Below, piece by piece: positions 36,683-47,415 of a DNA stretch of 64,000 nt. The DNA comes from Sphingomonas sp. UBA978. GTDB lineage: Bacteria; Pseudomonadota; Alphaproteobacteria; Sphingomonadales; Sphingomonadaceae. The notes under the pieces are model-generated. The model was given only the letters and a program-made list of their open reading frames with translations. It had not been told where the DNA came from and searched no databases. The stretch is from contig NZ_DBBS01000014.1 of assembly GCF_002292295.1 (NCBI RefSeq), positions 95,247-159,246 of the forward strand, in the 5' to 3' direction. Positions within the stretch are counted from its first letter, which is position 1, and the number at the start of each line of letters is the position of its first letter. The position numbers were made by a program, and so were the translations under genes.

Positions 36683-37459
36683 TCAATCGCGGAAGCCGGG
36701 GTCGATGCGGTCGAGTTTGCGGAGGAGGGCAGGCCACGCGAGGCCCCGGGCGAGCGATGCCATGCCCTGGCCGCTGGATTGCTGCTCGACCTTTTCGGCG
36801 ACGCCCTGGTTGGGGTTGTTGAGGTTGGCGCGGCCGGCGCTGAGCATCAGGATCTGCGCCTCGCAGGCGCGTTCGAGGAAGTACATGCGCAGGAACGCCT
36901 CGGCCACGCTGGCGCCGACGGCGAGCGTGCCGTGGTTGCGCAGGATCATCAGATTGTGCGTGCCGAGGTCGGCGACGAGGCGTTCGCGCTCATCCAGCTC
37001 GGTCGCGATCCCCTCGAAGTCGTGATAGGCAACGTCATGGCCGGCGATCATCGCGGTCTGGGTGTGCGGCAGCAGCCCTTCGGCCATCGCCGACACCGCC
37101 TGGCCGTGCGGCGTGTGGAGGTGGAGCACCGCGACCGCATCCTCGCGCGCGGCATGGATCGCGGAATGGATGACGAAGCCGGCGCGGTTCACCGGCGCGG
37201 TCGTGTTCGACACGGTGTTGCCGTCGACGTCGATCTTGACCAGCGACGAGGCGGTGATCTCCTCGAACATCATCGAATAGGGGTTGATGAGGAAATGATG
37301 TTCGGGGCCGGGTACGCGCGCCGACAGATGGGTGAAGATGAGATCGTCCCAGCCGTAGAGCGCGACCAGCCGGTAGGCGGCGGCGAGGTCGACGCGCAGC
37401 GCCCATTCCTCGGGCGAGACGGTGTCGCGCAATGCAGTGGGCCGGAGTGCGGTCGCCAT
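36683..37459 (-). CDS. Class II aldolase/adducin-family protein
   Basis: 258 residues from ATG 37459 (GAGAGGA six bases upstream; the frame reaches 37474). Metal-binding histidines in VLHLHTPHGQAVS and LRNHGTLAVG, substrate loop THLSARVPGPEHHFLINPY. Family members are fuculose-phosphate aldolases, ribulose epimerases and decarboxylase-like enzymes; the long C-terminal tail is that of the uncharacterised aldolase II group. Divergent from a Crp/Fnr regulator that probably controls it. Next to a hydroxy-acid oxidase on the same strand, it may act in C2-C4 acid metabolism. Confidence 0.85.
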   Translation of the reverse strand: MATALRPTALRDTVSPEEWALRVDLAAAYRLVALYGWDDLIFTHLSARVPGPEHHFLINPYSMMFEEITASSLVKIDVDGNTVSNTTAPVNRAGFVIHSAIHAAREDAVAVLHLHTPHGQAVSAMAEGLLPHTQTAMIAGHDVAYHDFEGIATELDERERLVADLGTHNLMILRNHGTLAVGASVAEAFLRMYFLERACEAQILMLSAGRANLNNPNQGVAEKVEQQSSGQGMASLARGLAWPALLRKLDRIDPGFRD

Positions 37460-37563
37460 GGTCTGTCCTCTCATCCTTTGTCGTTGGTGCGATCATGCCA
37501 CGTCCCGCCGGCGAAGAATGTCGCGAAGTTGACAAAGTCGGCCGATGCGCCTTGTTTCCGGGG

Positions 37564-38229
37564 GTGATCGCGATCGACCGCACGCCTCTCGAGACCGACC
37601 GCTGGTTCGCCAGCCTGGCGCCGGCGCGGCAGGACGCCTTGCTCGCCGAGGCGCGGGTGCGGGCGGTGCCGGCGGGCGGGCTGATCTATGGCATCGGCGA
37701 TGCGCCGAACGGGCTGTGGGCGGTGATCGAGGGGCAGGTGCGGCTGAAGGGCTATCCGGCGGCGGGGGCGGAGTTCCTCGCGCTCATCCTGCGGCCGGGG
37801 ACGTGGTTCGGCGAGGTGTCGACGCTGGACGGCGGACCGCGACCGCACGATGCCGAGGCGTTCGGCGCGGCGCGGGTGCTGCACGTATCGACGGCGGCCT
37901 TCCATCGCGCCGCGGAACGGCTGCCGGCGCTATACCACGATCTCGGGCGGCTCGTCTGCCAGCACCAGCGGATCGCGCTCGACTTCATCGCGGAGGCACT
38001 GTCGCTGCCGGTGCCGGCGCGGCTAGCCAAGCTGCTGCTCGGCCGGCTGGATGAGGCGGACGGTACGTTCCACGTCCGGCAGGAGGAGGTGGCGGTGATG
38101 CTTGGCGTGTCGCGGCAGACGGCGAACCGGCACTTGCGGGCGCTGGCGGAGCAGGGCGCGATCCGGCTGGCCTATGCGCGGATCGCGATCGTGGACCGGG
38201 CGGTGTTGCGGGGGCTGGCGGGGGGATAG
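37564..38229 (+). CDS. Crp/Fnr-family transcription regulator
   Basis: 221 residues from GTG 37564; ATG 37495 is an alternative in-frame start, and neither has a strong ribosome binding site. Cyclic nucleotide-binding-type barrel (GLIYGIGDAPNGLWAVIEGQ, FLALILRPGTWFGEVSTLDG), then a helix-turn-helix VRQEEVAVMLGVSRQTANRH. No Fnr-type iron-sulfur cysteines are seen, so it is not an oxygen sensor of the Fnr kind. Divergent from the class II aldolase gene. Confidence 0.85.
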   Translation: MIAIDRTPLETDRWFASLAPARQDALLAEARVRAVPAGGLIYGIGDAPNGLWAVIEGQVRLKGYPAAGAEFLALILRPGTWFGEVSTLDGGPRPHDAEAFGAARVLHVSTAAFHRAAERLPALYHDLGRLVCQHQRIALDFIAEALSLPVPARLAKLLLGRLDEADGTFHVRQEEVAVMLGVSRQTANRHLRALAEQGAIRLAYARIAIVDRAVLRGLAGG

Positions 38230-38274
38230 GGGGCGCTGGCGGGGGTGGAGGCTGCGTTGAGTGTTCCGGCGAGT

Positions 38275-38351
38275 CGTCATTGCGCGCGTGACGAGGCAGT
38301 CCAGGGCGTTCTGTTGCGGCTCTGGATCGCTTCGCTGCGCTCGCAATGACG
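38275..38351. repeat. Imperfect palindromic intergenic element
   Basis: Outer arms CGTCATTGCG (38275-38284) and CGCAATGACG (38342-38351) are perfect; inner arms TCCAG (38300-38304) and CTGGA (38322-38326) also pair. The 77-base element fills most of the gap between the Crp/Fnr gene and uvrA, which are convergent. The CATTGCGAGCG-type ends are widespread in sphingomonad and other alphaproteobacterial genomes. It could serve as a shared terminator. Confidence 0.8.
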
Positions 38352-38370
38352 GATATGGGGTGGGCCCGCC

Positions 38371-41274
<2,904 letters not shown>

Positions 41275-41396
41275 GGGGCTGGTTCTACTTCTGTTCTTTG
41301 CCGGGGGCTAGTCCCGCCACGTAGGAACGCGCGGACCGCATTGAAAGCACCCGACCGGTGTCTTACCTGTCCGATACACATGAAAGAGGCTGCGGC

Positions 41397-41789
41397 ATGG
41401 GCAAGAAGACGAAGACGAAGAAGGCGAAGCTCCCCAAGGAGGTGATGGGCGTGAAGCTGCCCAGGGAGGTACGCGAGATCGGCGGTGCGTTGTTGGAAAA
41501 GGCGCAAAGCCCGCAGGGGCGCGAGATGCTGGCGGCGGGGCTGACGATGGCGGCCGCGGCGGCGACCGCCGCGGTGGCGAAGGGCCGGGCGAAGCGCGAG
41601 GCGGCCGCTGCGCCGGAGGCACCGCGGGCGCCAGATGCGCCGCGCGCGCCAGAGGCGCCGACGCCGCCCACCCCGCCGATCCCGCCGCAGGGGACGCAGA
41701 CGCAGCCCGATCCGCAGGCGATCGCAGAGGCGGTGGGCAAGGCGGCGGAGGCGATGCTCGGCCGGTTGTTCGGGGGGAAGAAGGGCTGA
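41397..41789 (+). CDS. Basic, Ala/Pro-rich small protein, unknown function
   Basis: 130 residues from ATG 41397 (GAGG eight bases upstream; frame extends to 41358). Lys-rich N-terminus MGKKTKTKKAKLPKEV, short helix VREIGGALLEKAQSPQ, alanine-rich helix, then Ala/Pro/Glu tandem-like APEAPRAPDAP and PTPPTPPIPP, and a C-terminal helix AIAEAVGKAAEAMLGRLFGG. Resembles histone H1-like or phasin-like low-complexity proteins, but no family is firm. Divergent from uvrA. Confidence 0.65.
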   Translation: MGKKTKTKKAKLPKEVMGVKLPREVREIGGALLEKAQSPQGREMLAAGLTMAAAAATAAVAKGRAKREAAAAPEAPRAPDAPRAPEAPTPPTPPIPPQGTQTQPDPQAIAEAVGKAAEAMLGRLFGGKKG

Positions 41790-41901
41790 GCCTGTATGCC
41801 GGATTTTGCCGGCGATGGTCGATTTCGGATGTAATATCCGACCGTCATGCCGTCCCGCCGCGGCGTTGCCGCGAAAATGGATTATTCTTCAATAGTTTGC
41901 C

Positions 41902-44900
41902 GTGTCCGATCCGCGCCACCCTGTCACCTTTGCGGGGTGGGGAGCGGGGCGGATGGACGAGGCGATCGAGCGGTTCGTCGAGCGGTGGCGACGTAACGAG
42001 GGCGGGGCGGAGCGGGCGAATTTTCCGCTGTTCCTGACCGAATTGTGTGCACTGCTCGAGCTGCCGCCGCCCGATCCGGCCGACGCGACGCATGCGCGCA
42101 ACGATTATGTGTTCGAGCGCGGCGTGACCTTTCCGGATGCGGAGGGAAGCGGGCGGCACGGGCGGATCGACCTGTATCGCCGCGGCAGCTTCGTGCTGGA
42201 GGCGAAGCAAAGCCGCGAGCGGGGCGGCGCTAAGGAGGTGGCGCTGGGCGATGCGCAGGCGACGCTGCCGGGGATCGAGGTGCCGCGCGGGCGGCGCAGC
42301 GCGCATCGCGGCTGGGACGTGCTGATGCGCAACGCGCGCGAACAGGCCGAGCAATATGCGCGCGCGCTGCCCGAGAGCCATGGCTGGCCGCCGTTCATCC
42401 TGGTGGTGGACGTGGGCCATGCGATCGAGGTGTTCGCCGACTTTTCGGGGCAAGGGAAGAATTACCGCCAGTTCCCGGACCGGAGCGGATTCCGCATCTA
42501 TCTGGACGATTTGCGCGATTCCGACGTGCGCGACCGGCTGCGGGCGATCTGGCTGGAGCCGCAGTCGCTCGATCCGTCGAAACATGCCGCCAAGGTCACC
42601 AAGGATATCGCCGGGCGGCTCGCCAACGTCAGCAAGCGGCTGGAGGATCGCGGCCATGCCGCCGAGCCGGTCGCGCATTTCCTGATGCGCTGCCTGTTCA
42701 CGATGTTCGCCGAGGATACCGGCCTGCTGGAGCGCGGCAGCTTCAGCCAGGTGCTGACCGATGCGCTCGACCATCCCGACGCGTTCGCGCCGATGCTGGA
42801 GGATTTGTGGCGGACGATGGACACCGGCGGCTTTTCAGCGCTGCTGCGCCGCGACGTGCGCCAGTTCAACGGCGGGCTGTTCGCCGATTGCCACGCGATC
42901 CCGCTGGCGCGCGAGGAGATCGGCGAATTGTGCGCGGCGGCGCGACACGACTGGCGCGACGTTGAACCGGCGATCTTCGGCACGATGCTGGAACAGGCGC
43001 TGGACCGGGTCGAGCGGCGGCGGCTGGGGGCGCATTACACACCGCGCGCCTATGTCGAGCGGCTGGTGATCGCGACGATCATCGCGCCGTTGCAGCGCGA
43101 ATGGGAGGAGACGGTGCTTGGCACGGTCGAGCGCGAGCGCACGCAGGACGTGGGCGCCGCGATCCGCGCGGTGCACGCGTTCCACGAGCGGCTGGCGGCG
43201 ACGCGGGTCCTCGACCCGGCGTGCGGCACGGGCAATTTCCTGTACGTCGCGCTCGAACTGATGAAGCGGCTGGAGGGCGACGTGCTCGAGGTGCTCGCCG
43301 ATCTGGGCGGGCAGGAGGCGCTGGCGCTGGAGACGGCGACGGTGCACCCGCAGCAGTTTCTGGGACTGGAGCTCAACCCGCGCGCGGCGGCGATCGCGGA
43401 GCTGGTGCTGTGGCTGGGCTATCTGCAATGGCAATTGCGCAACAAGGGCGCGGTGGCCGACCCGGTGCTGGAGCGGCTGCGCAACATCACCGTAATGGAC
43501 GCGGTGCTCCGCCATGATCCCGCACGGATGAAGGCGGATGGCAGCGGGATCGAATTGCCCAATCCCCGGCAGCCGGACTGGCCGGAGGCGGATTATATCG
43601 TCGGCAACCCGCCCTTCATCGGAAAGGGCGCCGCGCTCCGCTCGGCACTGGGTGATCCGTACGTCGAAGCCTTGTGGAAGGCCTATCCCAAGATCAACCG
43701 ATCGGCGGATTTCGTCATGTACTGGTGGGATCGTGCCGCCGGATTGTTGTCGGACCAAGCAACCCGGCTCAAGCGGTTCGGATTCGTCACCACGAACTCG
43801 ATCACGCAGGAATTCAGTCGACGCCTTATTGCGCGGCGTATCGAGGGACGCCCGTCGATCGCCCTCGTCATGGCGATCGCCGATCATCCGTGGACGAAAG
43901 CGACGAAGGATGCCGCTGCGGTCCGGATCGCGATGACCGTCTGCGAAGCCGGTCATCGCGAGGGTACCTTGCTGACCGTCGTGTCGGAACGGCAGCTGGA
44001 CAGTGACGCGCCGGAATTGTCGTTCGAAACCAGCGTCGGGCGGATCAATGCCGACCTCACGATCGGCCATGATGCGGCATCGGCCTTTGGTTTGCGTGCG
44101 AACGATGGGCTATCTTGCAACGGCATGATGCTTGCCGGACGAGGCTTCGTCCTCGCCGATGCCGTGGCCCGTCATATCCTTGCCGTACGGCCGGCATCGG
44201 CCGCCATCGTCAAGCCGTACCTGGGCGGATCCGATCTGGTGAGGGCGAGTACGAACCGGTGGGTGATCGACGCGTTCGGTCTGGACGATAAAGAGGTTCG
44301 ACTGAGCTACCCCGAAGTCTATCAACATCTGCTCGCTACCGTAAAGCCGGTCAGAGCCACGAACCGGCGGGAGGCGTTCAGGGATCGTTGGTGGATTTTC
44401 GGCGAGCCCCGTCGCACGTTTCGGCCGGCATTGTTTGGGCTGAGCCGTTATATCGGAACGACCGAAACGGCCAAGCATCGCATTTTCCAATTTATTTCCA
44501 GCGAGGTGGTGCCGGATCACATGGTCGTCAGCTTCGCTTTCGAGACGGGATACGAGCTGGGCGTTCTGACGAGCCGGGTGCACACCGAATGGGCGCTGCG
44601 CGTCGGTGGCTGGTTGGGGATCGGCAACGATCCGCGCTATTCCAAATCGAAGGTCTTTGATCCCTTTCCGTTTCCGGATGCCACGCCGGAACAGCGCCGG
44701 ATCATCGGTGAGCTTGCGGAAGAACTGGACGCGACCCGCAAGGCCGTGCTCGCGGGGCGAGATGCCCTGACGCTGACCCGCCTGTACAATCTGTGCGAAA
44801 AGGTGCGCGGCGGCATCGCGCTGACGCAGGAGGAGCAGCAAGATCGGCAGAACGGGTTGGTCGACATCATCATCGAGCTCCACGACCAGATCGATGCGGG

Positions 44901-45336
44901 TGTCGTGGCGACCTATGGCTGGCCGGGGGATCTGTCGGGGGAGGAGATCATCGCGCGACTGGTGGCCTTGAACGCCGAACGTCATGTCGAAGAGCTGTCT
45001 GGAACAGTGCGCTGGCTCCGGCCCGATTATCAGATCGGCCGTACCGGTTTGCCCGCGCTGCCGACCGTAAAGACGGCGCAGACAGAGCAGATCGAGGCGC
45101 TGTTCCCGGCGATCGCAGCGAGGAAGCCAAGCTTCCCCCGCGATGCGATCGGGCAGACCGCGGCGGTGCTTTACGCGCTGCGCCATGGCGGGGTGATGAG
45201 CGCCGAGGCGATCGCGCGCGGTTTTGCGCAGGGGCGCAAGGTGGAGCGGCGGGTGCTGGCGACGCTGGCGGCGCTCGAGCGGTTGGGGCATGTCGCGCAT
45301 ACGGGGGGAGGGTTCGTGCTGCGCCGCGCGGCGTGA
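41902..45336 (+). CDS. MmeI-like type IIL restriction-modification enzyme (single chain)
   Basis: 1144 residues from GTG 41902 (ATG 41953 is an alternative). N-terminal nuclease motif D90-x9-E100-A-K102 (DLYRRGSFVLEAK), the spacing known for MmeI. Helical connector, then the gamma-class N6-adenine methyltransferase: motif I RVLDPACGTGNFLYVAL (about 434-450) and motif IV IVGNPPFIG (about 566-574). A target-recognition domain follows (about 690-930), then a C-terminal winged-helix segment. Cleavage and protective methylation would both come from this protein. No specificity subunit, BREX or DISARM partner is adjacent. GC falls sharply in the target-recognition part (31 of 60 at 44281-44340 versus 43 of 60 at 43261-43320). 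Confidence 0.82.
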   Translation: MSDPRHPVTFAGWGAGRMDEAIERFVERWRRNEGGAERANFPLFLTELCALLELPPPDPADATHARNDYVFERGVTFPDAEGSGRHGRIDLYRRGSFVLEAKQSRERGGAKEVALGDAQATLPGIEVPRGRRSAHRGWDVLMRNAREQAEQYARALPESHGWPPFILVVDVGHAIEVFADFSGQGKNYRQFPDRSGFRIYLDDLRDSDVRDRLRAIWLEPQSLDPSKHAAKVTKDIAGRLANVSKRLEDRGHAAEPVAHFLMRCLFTMFAEDTGLLERGSFSQVLTDALDHPDAFAPMLEDLWRTMDTGGFSALLRRDVRQFNGGLFADCHAIPLAREEIGELCAAARHDWRDVEPAIFGTMLEQALDRVERRRLGAHYTPRAYVERLVIATIIAPLQREWEETVLGTVERERTQDVGAAIRAVHAFHERLAATRVLDPACGTGNFLYVALELMKRLEGDVLEVLADLGGQEALALETATVHPQQFLGLELNPRAAAIAELVLWLGYLQWQLRNKGAVADPVLERLRNITVMDAVLRHDPARMKADGSGIELPNPRQPDWPEADYIVGNPPFIGKGAALRSALGDPYVEALWKAYPKINRSADFVMYWWDRAAGLLSDQATRLKRFGFVTTNSITQEFSRRLIARRIEGRPSIALVMAIADHPWTKATKDAAAVRIAMTVCEAGHREGTLLTVVSERQLDSDAPELSFETSVGRINADLTIGHDAASAFGLRANDGLSCNGMMLAGRGFVLADAVARHILAVRPASAAIVKPYLGGSDLVRASTNRWVIDAFGLDDKEVRLSYPEVYQHLLATVKPVRATNRREAFRDRWWIFGEPRRTFRPALFGLSRYIGTTETAKHRIFQFISSEVVPDHMVVSFAFETGYELGVLTSRVHTEWALRVGGWLGIGNDPRYSKSKVFDPFPFPDATPEQRRIIGELAEELDATRKAVLAGRDALTLTRLYNLCEKVRGGIALTQEEQQDRQNGLVDIIIELHDQIDAGVVATYGWPGDLSGEEIIARLVALNAERHVEELSGTVRWLRPDYQIGRTGLPALPTVKTAQTEQIEALFPAIAARKPSFPRDAIGQTAAVLYALRHGGVMSAEAIARGFAQGRKVERRVLATLAALERLGHVAHTGGGFVLRRAA

Positions 45337-45415
45337 GGCGGGCGGGAATGCTTGCCAGACGTTTCGTCGTGCGTGCAGATGGACGCCGAACGGACGAGGG
45401 ATGAGCGGCGTGGCG

Positions 45416-47305
45416 ATGAAGGCGGGATACTGGCTGGCGGGCGGGCTGGCGCTGATGGCGGGCCATGCGCAGGCGCGGACGCCGGCGGCGGGTGCCGTGC
45501 CGACCGCCGCCAGCACGGTGGCGGCGCAGCAGGCGCTCGATCCGGGCGATGCGGCGGCGGTGGCGTATGACGTGTCCTTCCCCCATGCGATGCATCACGA
45601 GGCACAGGTGACGGCGACGTTCCGGGCGGTGCCGGCGGGGCCGCTGCGGGTGCAGATGGCGCGATCCTCGCCGGGGCGCTATGCGATCCACGAATTCGCC
45701 AAGAACGTCTATCGCGTCTCGGCGAAGGACGGCGCCGGGCGGGCGCTCGTCGTGACGCGCAGCGATCCCTATGGTTGGAGCGTCGCCGGGCATGACGGCA
45801 CGGTGGTCGTTACCTACACGCTGTTCGGCGACTGGGGCGACGGCACCTATGCGCAGATCGACGCGACGCATGCGCATCTCAACATGCCGGCGACCTTCCT
45901 GTGGGCGCCGGGCTATGAGGCGAAGCCGATCCGGGTGCGGTTCCGGCCGTTCGATCCCAAATGGAAGATCGCGACGCAATTGCCGGCGGCCAAGGGGGCG
46001 GACAGCTTCTGGGCGCCCAATTTCCAGTATTTCATGGACAGCCCCACCGAGCTCAGCGACTTCGCCTTGCGCGAATGGCCGATGACCGATGCGAAGGGGC
46101 GGACGCAGCTGGTGCGGCTGGCGGTGCATCATGCCGGGACCGAGGCCGATCTCGACGTCTATGCCGCCAAGGTGAAGCGGGTGATCGCGCAGCATTATGC
46201 GCTGTTCGGGCAGGCGCCGCGCTACGATTACGGCACCTATACCTTCATCGCCGATTACCTGCCGCAGATCGCCGGCGACGGGATGGAGCATCGCAACTCG
46301 ACGATCATTACCGACCAGCGGTCGCTGCGCGAGGCGAAGTTCGCGCAGATCAACACGCTGAGCCACGAATTCGTCCACAGCTGGAACGTCGAGCGGTTGC
46401 GTCCCGCCGAGCTGGAGCCATTCAACTTTACTCGTGCCAATCCGACGCCGAGCCTGTGGTTCGCGGAAGGGTTCACGCAATATTACGGGCCGCTGATGAT
46501 CCGCCGTGCGGGCGAGATGAGCGTCGACGATTTCCTTGCGCAGTTGGGCGGGACGCTGGCTGCGGTCGTCGCCCGGCCGGCGCGGCTGTACGGCGGGCCG
46601 GAGGAGATGAGCCTGCGCGCGCCGTTCGTCGATGCGGCCAAGGCGATCGATCAGGTCAATCCCAACATCTACGTGTCCTATTACCCCTATGGCGCGATGA
46701 TCGCGCTGGCGCTCGACCTGCAGCTGCGCCAGCGCGGGCTGACGCTGGACGCCTATATGCGGCATCTGTGGACGACGCTGGGCGATCCCGAGCGCGCCTA
46801 TACGCCCGCCGATCTGGAACGCGCGCTGGGCGAGGTGACGCGCGATCCCGGCTTCGCCAAGGCGTTCTTCGACGGCAGCGTGCATGCGAGCGGCCTGCCG
46901 GACTATGCGCCGTTGCTGCGGCAGGCGGGGCTGGTGCTGCGGCCCGTGGACGCCGCACATGGCTGGGCGGGGCTGACCGTGGTGGCGGGCGAGGACGGCG
47001 GCGTGATCGTCGGCGAGGCACCGTGGCCGACGGCGCCCGCCTATGCCGCGGGGCTGGAGCGGGGCGACACGATCCTGCGCCTCGACGGCATGGTGGCGAC
47101 CGACCCGGCGGCGGTGAAGGCGCTGCTCGCCACGCACCGGCCCGGCGACCGGATCGCGGTCCGCTATCGCCAGCGCGGGGTGGAGCGGGCGGCGACGATG
47201 CAGCTGGCGGCGAACCCGATGGTCGAGCTGGTGCGCGGCGAGGCGGCGGGCGTCGCGGTGACGCCGGCGCAGATGGCGTTCCGGACCGCCTGGCTGGGGA
47301 ACTGA
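45416..47305 (+). CDS. M61-family glycyl aminopeptidase with PDZ domain
   Basis: 629 residues from ATG 45416; ATG 45401 is also possible, and the frame continues upstream into the previous gene. Signal peptide MKAGYWLAGGLALMAGHAQA. Beta-rich N-domain, then zinc motif TLSHEFVHSWNVERLRP with the downstream glutamate in LWFAEGFTQYYGPL, and a C-terminal PDZ domain (about 490-600). M61 peptidases are periplasmic in alphaproteobacteria and release N-terminal glycine/alanine. Downstream of the restriction enzyme, same strand. Confidence 0.9.
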   Translation: MKAGYWLAGGLALMAGHAQARTPAAGAVPTAASTVAAQQALDPGDAAAVAYDVSFPHAMHHEAQVTATFRAVPAGPLRVQMARSSPGRYAIHEFAKNVYRVSAKDGAGRALVVTRSDPYGWSVAGHDGTVVVTYTLFGDWGDGTYAQIDATHAHLNMPATFLWAPGYEAKPIRVRFRPFDPKWKIATQLPAAKGADSFWAPNFQYFMDSPTELSDFALREWPMTDAKGRTQLVRLAVHHAGTEADLDVYAAKVKRVIAQHYALFGQAPRYDYGTYTFIADYLPQIAGDGMEHRNSTIITDQRSLREAKFAQINTLSHEFVHSWNVERLRPAELEPFNFTRANPTPSLWFAEGFTQYYGPLMIRRAGEMSVDDFLAQLGGTLAAVVARPARLYGGPEEMSLRAPFVDAAKAIDQVNPNIYVSYYPYGAMIALALDLQLRQRGLTLDAYMRHLWTTLGDPERAYTPADLERALGEVTRDPGFAKAFFDGSVHASGLPDYAPLLRQAGLVLRPVDAAHGWAGLTVVAGEDGGVIVGEAPWPTAPAYAAGLERGDTILRLDGMVATDPAAVKALLATHRPGDRIAVRYRQRGVERAATMQLAANPMVELVRGEAAGVAVTPAQMAFRTAWLGN

Positions 47306-47415
47306 CCGCCGCCGCGGGCGGGCGCGGGGGCAAAAAAAGCAACCGTCACGGGCTATTGTAACGGAACATTGCTGCGGCGCGGCAGTAGTGTCGGGAACGA
47401 ACCCGGAGCTGCCGT

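Noticed and set aside
37529..37557. Promoter for the Crp/Fnr gene with TTGACA at 37529-37534
   Set aside because: A plausible -10 at the right distance is missing and would leave almost no leader before GTG 37564.
41902..45336. BREX PglX or DISARM DrmMI methyltransferase
   Set aside because: No accompanying BREX or DISARM genes on either side, and the D-x9-E-x-K nuclease motif at the N-terminus fits the MmeI-like single-chain enzymes.
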